A DNA stretch of 36,400 nucleotides from Phytophthora quininea (lineage: Eukaryota; Oomycota; Peronosporomycetes; Peronosporales; Peronosporaceae): assembly GCA_011947345.1 (NCBI GenBank), contig JAAVTG010000264.1, positions 1-36,400 of the forward strand, read 5' to 3'. The translations under genes were made by a program, and so were the position numbers. Numbering within the stretch: the first letter of the stretch is position 1; every line of letters begins with the position of its first letter. The notes under the pieces are model-generated. The model searched no databases, had not been told where the DNA came from, and saw only the letters and a program-made list of their open reading frames with translations. Below, piece by piece: positions 9,288-19,126 of the stretch.

Positions 9288-10304
9288 ATGTCGCCAGCAG
9301 ATGTCGCTCAGCAACGCACTTTGGTGCAGCCTCTTGCAACGGAAAATCGAGCCATGTCGGTGCCTTCGATGGAAGAAGATGACGTCCTGTCTTCTGCCGA
9401 GGACGAGAGCGACTCGTCGTCGTGCAGTGACGACTATGTGGACGACAATTTCGATAGTGATGACCTTCCAAGTGATGGAGACTCTGGCGTGGAGCTTGAT
9501 CCCTACAGTAGCGACTCGGACGACGAGGATGCTTTCGTCCAGCAGCCGACTTGGGACCCGAATCCGGAGTTGCTCTGGGAGGTTTGGCAGATTGATGACG
9601 TTCGCCTCAGCGAGAACTCTGGAGAGTATCAAGTGAATGTACTGTGGGATTGGCGTCCAACCCCGGGTGCGCGTCGCTACCGAAATTGGGAGCCCATGGA
9701 TCGCATGGCCGAGACCCACGCTCAGGAAGTGCGCTTGGCGATTCGATTTAAGGCGAGCGGGATGCAGCATTTTCGTGAGTTCTGCAAGACGGATGGCGAG
9801 TTTGGCAAGGCCCTGATTGCAGCTGGAGACGACTATGCGTGCATGTTTCGTGCTTTGGACATAGCTGCTCGTGCTATTGGGCGACCAAACTTGATCCCAG
9901 ATGCTGTTGTCCAGAAGTACATCGCGGACAATGCAAAGCGTGGAGTTGATTTGACGCGTGGGTGTACCTGGAAGCAGTTTTCAGGGCTGCTACCAAAACT
10001 GGTTGCTGCGCATTGTGATTTGATCATGAGCCAGTTGAAGAAGAACCATATCCAGGGCGGTCGTCGTGGTTACCGTGTCCTTCTGGAGCTGAAGCTGGAG
10101 AATGGTTTGTACTTGGTTGGCGCGTACAACAAGAACTCCTTTGGCCATTGTGTGGTGTTGCGGGTTGCGGACAACGGTAAGACGCGCTCTATCATTGACA
10201 CGGATGCCATGGGCAACGATCACGAGGGTCCAGTGGAAAACCACACCTGGATCTATTACTACTCGTTTGTGCGACCGTTCCGCGTGTTTGGTCCACGACC
10301 TTAA
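9288..10304 (+). CDS. Antisense ORF of copia B: acidic, chromo-like and cysteine-peptidase-like protein
   Basis: Intact 338-codon ORF, ATG 9288 to TAA 10304, antisense to the element and between the RNase H end and the 3' LTR. Residues 28-82 are very acidic and Ser-rich. Residues about 95-145 look like a chromodomain: WEVWQIDD, then EYQVNVLWDW, then YRNWEPMDRM, as in W.V..I....YLVKW....TWEP. The C-terminal half has C185 in DDYACMFRAL before a helix, H297 in FGHCVVLRV and D314 or D316 in SIIDTDAMG. That Cys-His-Asp order is what papain- or C39-fold peptidases show. An AATAAA lies at 10355-10360. I do not recognise the family; the peptidase and chromo readings are inferences from motifs. An alternative is a captured host gene without activity. 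Confidence 0.75.
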   Translation: MSPADVAQQRTLVQPLATENRAMSVPSMEEDDVLSSAEDESDSSSCSDDYVDDNFDSDDLPSDGDSGVELDPYSSDSDDEDAFVQQPTWDPNPELLWEVWQIDDVRLSENSGEYQVNVLWDWRPTPGARRYRNWEPMDRMAETHAQEVRLAIRFKASGMQHFREFCKTDGEFGKALIAAGDDYACMFRALDIAARAIGRPNLIPDAVVQKYIADNAKRGVDLTRGCTWKQFSGLLPKLVAAHCDLIMSQLKKNHIQGGRRGYRVLLELKLENGLYLVGAYNKNSFGHCVVLRVADNGKTRSIIDTDAMGNDHEGPVENHTWIYYYSFVRPFRVFGPRP

Positions 10305-10354
10305 GTATCTCCGCGATGTCTAAAGAGGGTCTCAGCGGGTTTTAATCTTTGGAC

Positions 10355-10360
10355 AATAAA
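10355..10360 (+). terminator. Possible polyadenylation signal of the antisense ORF
   Basis: AATAAA 51 bases after the antisense ORF stop, within the 80-bp gap separating it from the RNase H stop at 10385. The two coding regions converge here, so transcripts from the two strands would overlap unless they end within this gap. Confidence 0.4.
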
Positions 10361-10384
10361 CTCTTTTCTTAGCAATTTGTTGTC

Positions 10385-11290
10385 TTATTGAGTCTTATGT
10401 TTGGTAACTCTCAGTATATCTCTCATCTTCTGAAATAATGGTTTGGCTAGTGCTTTAGTGAAGATGTCAGCGCACATTTCACTTGTATTGCAGTACATGA
10501 CGGTGAACTCCTTTCGAGATACTTTTTCCTGAACGAAGAAGTATTTGATGTCGATGTGCTTACTGCGTCCATGCAACTCGTGGTTGTTGCATATTTTGAT
10601 GCAACTTTGGTTGTCTTCTAGGATTAGTGTTGGTTTCGTGCTTTCATAGCCAATTTCTCTTAGCAGCAGTTTGATGTAGATCAGCTCTTGCATGCAGTAG
10701 CAAAGGGCAATGTACTCTGCTTCAGTCGTTGAGAGAACGACTGTATGGTGTCTACGCGACACCCAACTGATGGGACTATTGCAGAACATGGTGATGTATC
10801 CACTAATGCATCTGCGAGTGTCAGTGCACTGGGCGTAGTCCGAGTCTGTAAAGGCCATGAGGTATTCATCTGACTGTAGAAGCTCTAAGTTTTCGGCTCC
10901 TCCTAGAGCAATGCCAAAATTGCGTGTACCGCTAAGGTAGTGTAGTCCGTGTCTGACCGCTCGCCAGTGAGGCTTGCCTGGGTTGGTTAGGTACTGACTC
11001 ACCTCTCGAATGAAGTAGGCGAGATCGGGTCTAGTGCCTGTCATAAGGTACATGAAACTTCCAACAGCTTCACGGTACGGTTTGGCAGCCATTTCAGCCC
11101 TGTCGGCTTCGTTGTCAGGGCAATCAGTGGCACTCAGTTTCTGAGCGATAGGCACGCTTTTGGGGTGGCAGTCTAGCATTGAGAACCGGTCCAGAACCTT
11201 ACTAGCGTAGCTAGTCTGGTGGATAAAGATAGAGCGAGTAGCTCTGTTCCTCTCGATGGTCCAGCCAAGTAGGTAGGATACTCCCCTAAA
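10385..11290 (-). pseudogene. Copia B pol: end of RT and RNase H
   Basis: Reads FSMLDCHPKSVP, then AVGSFMYLMTGTRPDLAYF (RT-RNase H connection) and RNase H landmarks: AFTDSDYAQCTDTRRCISGY with its catalytic Asp, STTEAEYIALC with Glu, LILEDNQSCIKI with Asp, and HIDIKYFFVQEKV before TKALAKPLF. All these acidic residues are present, so the enzyme core looks intact. The preceding RT lies in another frame; the switch is near 11285. Stop at 10385-10387. Confidence 0.88.
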
Positions 11291-12759
11291 TCGGTCATGT
11301 GGAACTTAGAGTGCAAGGCCGATTTGACCGTAGCGATAACTTGCTTGGACGGCAAGATGATCAATAGGTCATCAACGTAAACCGAGATGTAACAAGGTGC
11401 GTTGAAAATCAGTTTATAAAACACGCAACGATCCTTGACTAGGCGACTGAAACCGAGCTCTTCAAGGTAGGTAGCGAAGGTGTGGTACCAGACTCTGGGA
11501 GCCTGCTTGAGGCCGTAGAGGCTCTTACCAAGTTTGCAGACAAGGTCCGGGTGGTCTTTGGATTGAAAACCTTCGGGCTGCTCCATGAAGATCTCGACCT
11601 CCAGGTCGCCGTTGAGAAAGGCAGTCTTGACGTCCATCTGCTCAATCTCGTAATCGAGGATAGCCGCTAGGGTAAGCAGTAGTCGTAGGACTTCCATGCG
11701 CACAACCGGAGAGAAGATCTCTGTGTAGTCTACCCCGTGTTTCTGCTGGAATCCTTTGATGACTAAGCGTGCTTTAAAACGAACGACGCTCCCAGTTTCA
11801 TCGTGCTTACGAACGAAAACCCATCGACACTGCAGTACCTTACGGTTGCGAGGGCGAGGGACCAGAGACCATGTGCGGTTCTCCATGAGCGAGTGATACT
11901 CGGAGAGAGCCGCAGCATGCCAGTCAGATGCGTGATGAGAACGCATGGCAGCTTTGTTGGTGTTTGGTTCGGGGTCGTAGCGAGCTGCTAAGAGTGTGAT
12001 GACCGTGCCATGAGTAACCTGTTCCTCCTCTAGATCGATAGGCTCGTTGAGTAGTAAAGCTTTTGAGTACGTAGATGGGTACTCCATTTTCGAGCGCTTA
12101 TGTGTAGGAAGAACGGTATCTTCGGACGCGGCCACTAAAGAGGCTTGGTTGCGTTTGAGTAGGACACTAAGAGGTGGTAGGAGTTCTTGTTGAACAGGTA
12201 GGGAACTGTTAAGAGGGTCAGGAGTGGCACGCTCAAGGAATGTCAGGGTACGAAACGTGTTTTCTTTGAAAGTGACGTCGCGGCTGTAAATAATTCTGTT
12301 CTCCGTTGTACTGAGGAGTCGGTAGCCTTTTTTGTTTTGAGGCAAGCCGAGAAACATGCAGAGTTTGGCACGAGACTCAAGTTTGTTGCGATGCGCTTCT
12401 GGTGTTAGTGCAAAAGCTGCACAGCCAAACACTTTTACATACTGCAGGGAGGGCTTTCGGCCATGCCAGAGTTCGTAAGGCGTGACCCCGGGTGGCAACA
12501 CGCTGCTAGGCGTCACATTTATCAGGTGAGTGACATACTGGCAGCACTCCCCACAACTGACGTGGTAGATCGCCGTCAATGAGTAGAGCCCGGACGCGCT
12601 CAAGAATAGTGCGCATGCGACGTTCTGCAACTCCATTTTGCTGTGGTGTATAGGCGTTGGTGAATTGAGCATGGGTGCCATACTTATCGAAGATAAGTCT
12701 GCCAAGCTTTTCGTACTCTTTACCGTTGTCGCTCTGAAGCCGAGAAATCTCGGGGTCAT
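11173..12759 (-). pseudogene. Copia B pol: integrase tail and reverse transcriptase
   Basis: Following a frame change from the integrase core near 12510-12570, this reads GVTPYELWHGRKPSL, then FGCAAFALTPEAHRNK and FLGLPQNKKGYRLL (integrase C-terminus). After a variable linker, RT begins at WHAALSEYHSLMENRTWSLV and continues with RWVFVRKHDETG, FKARLVIKGFQQKHGVDY, MDVKTAFLNGDL (first Asp), SLYGLKQAPRVWY and YVDDLLI (the catalytic Asp pair), so RT is potentially active. The true frame leaves this ORF near 11285 (FHMTDLGE), after which the ORF is a shadow. Codons upstream of about 12570 are also shadow. Confidence 0.9.
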
Positions 12760-13759
12760 ATTGATTCAGCTGAGCCTCTAGTGTACCGACTTCAGTATTG
12801 AAGCGGTTTTTGGCCACCTTGCGAAATCTTTCATAGCACTCATACAGATCAGACTTGTTGTGCACGACATAGAGGTGCATGAATCGAGAGTAGTCGTCAA
12901 TGAAAGTGATGGAGTAGTGAGCCCCGCTAAGACTGGGATAAGGTAGAGGACCATTGATATCAGAATGAACCTTTTCAAGAGGTGCCTTGGCGCGCTCGAC
13001 ATGGCTATTAAATGGAGCACGATGTGCTTTAGCAAAAATGCATGATGGACAGAAGTACTTCTGGATGCCAGATGCCTGAGAGAACGCTAGCTCTGGAGCC
13101 GCTTGGTCTTTAGACATTGTCTGCAAGAGGCGAAAGTTAGGGTGACCAAGTCTCATGTGCCATAGCAAAACAGTAGGGTCCATACCTGGTTGGGCCACTA
13201 GGGCCTGAGCGGGATTGCCGTCCGCAGTGGGGGCAGCCATGAGTGCCTTGGATGGCATCGGTGGTGGCTCTTGAGCCTTGACTTGGAATAGATCCATGTC
13301 AGGAGACAGATGGACATGCATCTTGAAACCTTTTCCCACGAAGAACGTGCACTTGCGTAGCGAGTTGAACACGACGCGAATACCGATCTTCAGTAGCTGA
13401 GCAATGGACAGTAGGTTGAACTGCATCTCAGGGATGTAGAGCACATCGTGAAGCTCAAGTTCACATTGCACACCACTGGTGTCGGACACGTGGAGGACCA
13501 CATCGCCAATCCCGCGGATAGGCAGCTGCTGCTTACCACCAACCATGATGGAGCCGGCGTAGGGGCGGATCTCTTTGAACCACGATTCTTGATAGGCAGC
13601 ATGACGCGTACAACCAGAGTCCACAGTCCAGGTGGGGTCAAGAGGTGGAGTGGTGGTCGCAGAGAGACCGATCGCTGGAGCCACCATCGTAGTGAAGGCA
13701 ATCAGACCGGCTTCGCGGCCACGCGAGTTGAGCTGGCGCTGAAGGTCGTGAAAACTCAC
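12506..13759 (-). pseudogene. Copia B pol: protease and integrase core
   Basis: In order: WTVDSGCTRH (retropepsin active site, residues about 45-54), LHDVLYIPEMQFNLLSI, the GAG-pre-integrase zinc finger LLWHMRLGHPNF...CPSCIFAKAHR (HHCC), then the integrase catalytic triad: Asp in VHSDINGPL, Asp in LQSDNGKEY, Glu in QQNGVAERRMR. The order PR-IN-RT-RH is diagnostic of Ty1/copia. The frame breaks shortly after LIDGDLPRQLWG near 12560. Upstream, the same frame runs back through FPAKHPRQNRQDDRQ, so gag and pol were probably one polyprotein joined near 13900. Confidence 0.92.
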
Positions 13760-15105
13760 GGGGTTGCCGAAGCGATCATAAATGTCAGGGGCCTTGTAGC
13801 CATTGTCCGGGCGAGATGGTCCTGGGCGTTGGCGGTCATCTTGGCGATTCTGACGAGGGTGCTTCGCCGGGAAGTTGTTGACGTCGTCACGCGGTTTGCG
13901 TTCAATGATGGAAAGTTGGCAGGTAGAACCGTGCCGTCCTTCACCGTTCCCGTTCGCAGATGTTTCTGCAGCACACGACAGTCGCAGATGACGTGATTGG
14001 CACGCTGACAGTAGGAGCAGGTGACTGGTTGACGAGTCGATTCTTGTCGCGGTGCCACAGGGGTCGGAATCGCTTTCAGCGCAGTTTCGCTACCGGTCAG
14101 GGTGGACTCAGGACTCCCCTTTGCAATAACGTACTTGCGCTTGGCGTTGTCGTCCAGCACCTTGCGTTCAATGTTGGTCTTGAGGTCGGTGTACGGGATG
14201 AACTTCTTGCTACCCTTCCAGATGGCAAGGTCTGGTTTCCAGGAGCTGGGCATGGCATGGTAGAGGTAGAGAGACTTTTGCTCGTCAGTCATCACGATAC
14301 CAGTCGCCTCAGCCGCACCCTTGAGCGCACGCTCGAACTCGAGGAAGAAGCCCATGACGTCGGTGCCCTCCTCGTACTTGATCGTCATCAGATAGTGATT
14401 GATGTAGTAGGGGTCTCCGTGAGCGGTGGAACCTTCGTAGCGGTCACGCAGCTTCTGGTAGATGGCGAACGCGGACGTACATCCCTCGACGAGGAGCACG
14501 TGGGCGTCATCAATCGTATCGATCAGGAACGATCTAGTTTTGCGCTCCATACGGCGTCTTTGGTGCGAGCTCGGCTTGCGAGCAGCACGCTTCTTGGCCG
14601 CTCGGTGCTTAGCTCGAGACTTTTTGGCCTGTGTGCGGAGCATGGCTCGGCGTCTTTCCTTGTCCCGCTTCGTGTCAGCGAAGGACTTGATGGGAGGGAA
14701 CTTGGCCTGGGCCTTCGGTGGGGCCACCTTGCCGTCCGTAGGCAGCGCCTCGGAGGAGTTGCCGGAGGACGAGTCTGAGGCAGCTTCCGACGACGAAGCA
14801 GGAGCCTTGGGCTGGGCGGCGGCGTCGAGTGAGTCGGCATCCTCCTCACTGCCCGGAGGCAGAGTGCCCGTGTCGGAGAGCAGTTCTTCAGACGGCGTGG
14901 GCGAGGGCGGCCGGGGACCTTGGGCGGGCTTGCGTCGAGGGCTTCGTCGTCCGAGGAGTCAGGTGAAGGCTCGGAGTCGCCGTCGTAGTCTTCTTGGTCG
15001 ATGAAGCCGAGGAGGCCACGGCCGTCGGATGCGGGCGTTCCACACGGGGAAGTTGGACCCGTTCAGCCTTGAAAAGTCGTTGGATCTGCCCAACGTGGAG
15101 CTCAT
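13756..15105 (-). pseudogene. Copia B gag
   Basis: Start ATG at 15103-15105, five bases from the LTR: MSSTLGRSNDFSRLNGSNFP, the usual copia gag opening with its FPVWNARI tryptophan. Then come an acidic Ser-rich spacer (EELLSDTGTLPPGSEEDADS), a basic stretch (RTQAKKSRAKHRAAKKRAAR), the UBN2-type capsid region (VLLVEGCTSAFAIYQKLRDR, VMGFFLEFERALKG) and a CCHC zinc knuckle CSYCQRANHVICDC at about 14013-13972. Frame changes lie near 15040, 14905 and 13900. The last ~50 codons of the ORF before 13756 are shadow; the real continuation is the pol frame. The basic block between spacer and capsid is unusual for copia gag. Confidence 0.85.
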
Positions 15106-15109
15106 AACC
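15098..15109 (-). promoter_or_regulatory. Copia B primer-binding site (internal tRNA-Met type)
   Basis: Right after the LTR the minus strand reads GGTTATGAGCTC. Its complement GAGCTCATAACC has the form of a methionine tRNA anticodon stem-loop with CAU in the loop. Drosophila copia and yeast Ty5 are known to prime from such an internal half-tRNA. The gag ATG lies inside this site. The match to a tRNA of this organism is inferred, not checked. Confidence 0.65.
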
Positions 15110-15354
15110 TGTCGTGGCATCAGTGGCGCTTGGTGCAGGACCGGGAAGACTGGGGAGCTGTAGACAAGTAGGCTGATGAAGGCAAGTAGAAAAGTGTATT
15201 GATGAGAGTTTAGGAAGCTGACTGTTGCCCTGTAGAGCGACAGCCAGTCATTTAGATCAGCCAGATTAAGAGTAAATACGAGAAGTTTTTACAGAGTCGT
15301 TGTGATACTTCTGCTACTTTAGGGCATGTGACGTGTGAGCTGTGTCACTTCACA
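15110..15354 (-). repeat. Copia B 5' LTR (right copy)
   Basis: 245 bp, same ends as 8847-9091. On the minus strand it precedes the primer-binding site and gag, so it carries the element's promoter. Confidence 0.95.
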
Positions 15355-15359
15355 CTTGT
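15355..15359 (+). repeat. Target-site duplication, right side of copia B
   Basis: CTTGT, exact copy of 8842-8846. Copia A sequence resumes here. Confidence 0.95.
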
Positions 15360-15540
15360 GAAGGTGTGAGAGGCTAGGCCGGAGAGTCGTGTCCTTGAGC
15401 AGGGAAAAGAAAAGCGAAATAGGAGGTTAGAGAGCGGAGCACATGCGTCTACGTGGAAATGGCTACAATATGTGTGGTACACATAACTGTGGTAGACTAA
15501 CTCTCTCTATAATGACTGTTCTAGTAAAGGGTGGTCAACA
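15358..15540 (+). repeat. Unexplained insert in copia A gag, possible solo LTR
   Basis: Between the two parts of copia A gag (ending VLAEL at 8846, resuming HAGRLPAFTELDAK near 15541) lie about 180 bases that do not fit gag and contain stops in all frames. They begin TGTGAAGGTG and end GGTCAACA, the TG...CA form of an LTR, but the flanking five bases are not duplicated. It could also be gag leader sequence moved by a small rearrangement. Confidence 0.25.
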
Positions 15541-16179
15541 CGCTGGCCGGTTGCCCGCATTCACAGAACTGGACGCCAAGGCAAGCGACAAGGCGAAGCG
15601 GACTCATCGCCTCAACGAAGCCTTTCTGCAACAGCAGGAGTCGTACATCAAACGGTTGTTCATGGAGACGCTGCCTGCGGGGTTCAAGGGCGATGGAAAG
15701 CGTATGAAGGAGCCGGTGCACGTGATTTGGAGCGCTGTCGAGCATCGATACGGCTTGAACACGGCATCCGGCGTGGTGCAGCTCGTGACGAGATTCAAGG
15801 AAGTTGTGAACTCGGACTTCAAGAATCTGAGCGACCTTTTCTACCGCCTTAACGCGGCGCGTGGACAACCTCAACTCGACTGATGCGCTGGGAGTCGGCA
15901 TGATCACGTCTCAGCTCATGCAGATCAAGATTGTGGCTGTCCTGCCGGCACACCTCTCGGGATCCCCATTACCTTCAAGCTCGACGCGTTTTCCGTGGAG
16001 AAGGTTGGAGCCAAGTTGTGTGCCATTTTTGGCAACAAGAGCAAGGCAGAAATTCTGGCTTTGGGAACTGGTGTTCCAGTGAATCGTGTGCAGGCGCGAC
16101 CACCTGCTGCGCTGCATGCACCACGCGCATCAGCACTTGGCAAGAAAAAGCCTCGTCTGCTCTTGGCCGTGATGACCGC
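15541..16179 (+). pseudogene. Copia A gag, central part (UBN2-like)
   Basis: HRLNEAFLQQQESYIKRLFM, then VIWSAVEHRYGLNTASGVVQ, FKEVVNSDFKNLSDLFYRL, a frame change near 15860 into DNLNSTDALGVGMITSQLMQ and another near 15955 into KVGAKLCAIFGNKSKAEILA. This is the UBN2/retrotransposon capsid region. It runs to the hAT insertion at 16180. The zinc knuckle that should follow is found on the other side of the hAT, at about 19180. Confidence 0.82.
16172..16179 (+). repeat. hAT target-site duplication, left
   Basis: ATGACCGC, against ATGACCAC at 19158-19165 (7 of 8). Eight bases is the hAT-family duplication length. Confidence 0.85.
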
Positions 16180-16211
16180 TAGGCCTGCCAACTTTTTGCC
16201 CGGGCTTTACT
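16180..16211 (+). repeat. hAT left terminal inverted repeat
   Basis: Begins TAGGCCTGCCAACTTTTTGC. It pairs with 19127-19157 read in reverse complement with several mismatches. A subterminal palindromic GTGGGCT / AGCCCAC type motif recurs nearby (16222-16290). Confidence 0.8.
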
Positions 16212-16389
16212 CTGCTCCCGTGGGCTCTACTTCAGCATAGGAGTCCAAGTGTGCGCTGGGAAATCCGTGGGCTCCCGCCAGGCCACTATTCAAAACTGAA
16301 GCCTAGGTAATTATTTTCAATACTTAAGTATATACACTTTGCAGCGTCCAGTCCCTGACTTTCGCCATGTAGACCCCACGCAACGAGCG

Positions 16390-18977
16390 AAGACTGTTGT
16401 CGTCGTCTCGCCCGAGCCCTCCCCGCGGCTTGATCTCCATCATGGGGCCTCCACTTCGCTCAATACCTGAAGATCGCTACAAGAAGAAGCGCAGGCGCTC
16501 ACGCTCGTCTCCGAGCTCCGTGGGCTCCTCTCCAAGTAGATTACAAGAGCAACAGGATTTAAGCGCGGTCCCTGAGAAAGCTGTAGAAGTCCACGCTGTT
16601 CAGCCGACGCAGCACCTGGTACAAGACCCCCGAACCTGTTTCGTCTTACCGGCGCTCGCAATCCACACTGATACGAGTTCGCGGAGCTTTTGCCTAAGGA
16701 TGGAGTCGACTTGACCCACCTGGAACTCAATGATGCGAGGTGTGCGTATTGCAAGCGGCGCCACCAAGAGATTCCTTTTAAAACGGGGAAAAGCGTTGTT
16801 AAGAGGCATATGGAGAAGCATCACAGAGAGTCCTTGGCTGAGTGTGCGCGACGGCAACAGCAATAACAAGAGGTTAAAGCTGCTGTTGCTGAGAATCTTC
16901 TACACGCTGCGATGTCGAGGGGTGGTGGCGTCTATAACCAAAGAGCAGCAGAAGAACGCGAACAAGTATTTGGCTCCGTGGATTGCCAGTAGTTTACGCC
17001 CCCTTTTTTAGCTGAAGACGACGGTTTGAGGTATTACGTGGCGTATCTGACGGAATCGTTACGTAGAACCAAGTCAAGGTCCCAGGACGCGCGCAAGTTC
17101 GCAGTGACATTGTGGAGACCGCTGAAGAGCTCCGAGCTGCTGTAAAGGCAAAACTTGCATTTGGATGTAAATATTATTCCGTGACTACTGACATTTGGAC
17201 CAGCCGAAGCAATGACGGCTATGTATCGCTTACGCTACACTATCTGGACGAGAACTTTCACCAATGCAACTGGACGCTTGAAGTGAAGCACCTGCCGGGA
17301 GCCCACACTGGTGCTGTCATTGCAGAAGCTCTCTCCGATCTTATGGCAAAGTGGGGATGAACCCTGCGTACTGTACCAAGTTGGCGAGGGATGGTGCTTC
17401 AAATGGGGTTTTAGCGTGCTCAACGCTTGGTATTGCTGACATGCAATGCATTGCACACCCGCTACATTTAGTGCTAGCTGCGGCGTTGATCAGAAAGCCA
17501 ACCAAAATACATAAGCAAACTGCGGCATGGAAGGCAGCACTTGTAGAAGAAATACGAGAGGATACGCTCTCGCCGATCTCTATCTCTGCCGCGAGACAAA
17601 ATGCCGTCTCCGAAAGCTCACAAACCGCGGTCGAGGAGACAGATGAAAACCATCTTGCTGAGCCTTGGGAACAAGAGAGGGTATTGGAGGAGGTTACTGC
17701 GTTTTTGTATGAATGGCGAGCTTTGGATAACATGTCAGCTTTGGACGACGTGCAATATGTCGTACAGCGCTTTCATGGGATTGCTGCTTATGTACACAAG
17801 TCAGAAAAAGCCACCAACCGCTTGAAAATTATCCAGCGTAGTGTTTCCGCTTCTCAAGGAGCTGCTGCTAGAAAACTGCGGCCGTTGAAAGTGATTATCG
17901 ACTGTCCAACTCGTTGGAACAGCACCCGTGACATGTTGGCCAGAATGGTCGAGCTGCAAGTTCCGATGGAGAGATTTTTTGCGTATCTTAAAAGCAAACC
18001 AGGAAAAAGGAGCTTGGCAAACCGCAAGTTCATCAGCCTGACGTTGGCGACTACTTCACGATAAAATGCTTCCTTGCTTTGGTCAATCCAATCGGAACAA
18101 TATCGGAACACCTCAGCAGCCAAAAGCATCCAACGCTCGCCTTGACACTTCCGTGTGTACGCTCAACTGAAAGCACCCTAATGAGAGATGATATCTTTGA
18201 TGATGTAGTAGCAAACGAGCTGTCTTCTCAATGCAACTACGTCGATGACACTTTAGAGCTCATGTGCACTGTTCACCTGCGGTTGTTGGCGCTTTTTCAA
18301 AAGCGTTTTTTTAATAGTTGCCGAGCGAGATGTCTTGGATTTCGTATTTGGATCCGCGCTAAACTATTATGGAAGGGCTTACGCCAGATGAAGTTAAGAA
18401 CGCCAAGTCTAGTTTAATTACCGAGACCGTTGCCTTAGCGGTAAATGCACAAGCTGAGAAAATTGAGCAAGCTCGTCGAGCAGAACTTGAGGAACCACAA
18501 CTGGATGCACATAGTGAGGGCTCTATCTACGCAAAGAAGTTTTGTATAAATGTGATATCGAGTATTTACGGATAGCGTGCTGCTCAAGACCCACAAACAA
18601 TTGCTGCCTATCGTGCAGAGGCTTTGAAACGGCGTTGTGAGGAAGACGTGTATCGCTACCTCGATGACATGGCGAGAACTCCGATTGCAGTCAATCCGCT
18701 GAAGTGGTGGCGCAAAAACCGAGGCGGATATCCTTACTTGGCGTTGCTGGCAAGAAAATGGCTCGGATGCGTTGCTACTTCAGTTCCGTCAGAGCGAGCG
18801 TTTTTATCTGCTGGCAATACGGTGACAGCGAAGCGGAGCTCATTGAGTCCATCCCTTGTTCGAGATGTGCTTTTCATTCACGAGAATTTTCGCTATCCTG
18901 ATCCCAAGAACCATGAAGCAAAGAACGCTGAAGCGGACGGGGATGAGGCAGAAATCTCTGCTGCAAAGGAGAAGTAG
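16390..18977 (+). pseudogene. hAT transposase, frame-broken
   Basis: Pieces in several frames, in hAT order: a basic Ser-rich start (KKKRRRSRSSPSSVGSS, about 16480-16535); a BED-type zinc finger with CAYC at 16741-16752 and KRHMEKHH about 25 residues on; the RNase H-like core opening KYYSVTTDIWTSRSNDGYVS (first Asp, about 17180-17225); RDGASNGVLACSTLGIAD (second Asp, about 17392) with IAHPLHLVLAAAL; ISYLDPR near 18340; and the hAT dimerisation domain WWRKNRGGYPYLALLARKWL with SVPSERAFLSAGNTVTAKRS (18705-18850). Stop at 18975-18977. At least five frame changes or stops separate the pieces, so no active enzyme is made. The dimerisation domain is the best preserved part. Confidence 0.88.
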
Positions 18978-19126
18978 ATGCTAGACTACGTGTAGCGTCG
19001 AAATGAATGCAGTGTGCATTTGAGCGAATTGTTTTGGCGGTTTTGTGTGCATAGCTGTGTCACTGCGGAGGTAGCCCTGGGCTACTCGCTGGCCAACTTG
19101 GGCTCCCGGAGTGAGTTGGAGGGAGT

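Larger units (their letters stand above)
8847..15354 (-). mobile_element. Ty1/copia retrotransposon, copia B, with an antisense extra ORF
   Basis: Complete element of 6508 bp: two 245-bp LTRs, a perfect CTTGT duplication, a primer-binding site beside the right LTR, gag, protease, integrase, RT and RNase H in copia order on the minus strand, and a purine tract (AGGGGAG) beside the left LTR. It interrupts copia A gag. The LTRs differ at five positions, all transitions with no indels (about 98% identical), so the insertion is much younger than copia A. Gag-pol carries at least five frame breaks, yet RT keeps YVDD. Between RNase H and the 3' LTR it carries an intact plus-strand ORF (9288-10304) that ordinary copia elements lack. 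Confidence 0.95.

Noticed and set aside
9288..10304. The antisense ORF as a Ulp1/C48-type protease
   Set aside because: Ulp1-type enzymes have the order His-Asp-Cys. Here the likely nucleophile Cys precedes the His and Asp, which fits papain- or C39-like folds better.
13960..14778. 272-codon plus-strand ORF inside copia B as a second antisense gene
   Set aside because: It is directly antisense to the gag capsid and zinc-knuckle coding and has no domain signs; composition is that of a complementary-strand shadow. Unlike 9288-10304, it occupies no space of its own.
8847..15354. 8847-9091 as the 5' LTR of a plus-strand element
   Set aside because: Gag, pol order, the purine tract at 9092-9099 and the primer-binding site at 15098-15109 all show minus-strand orientation.
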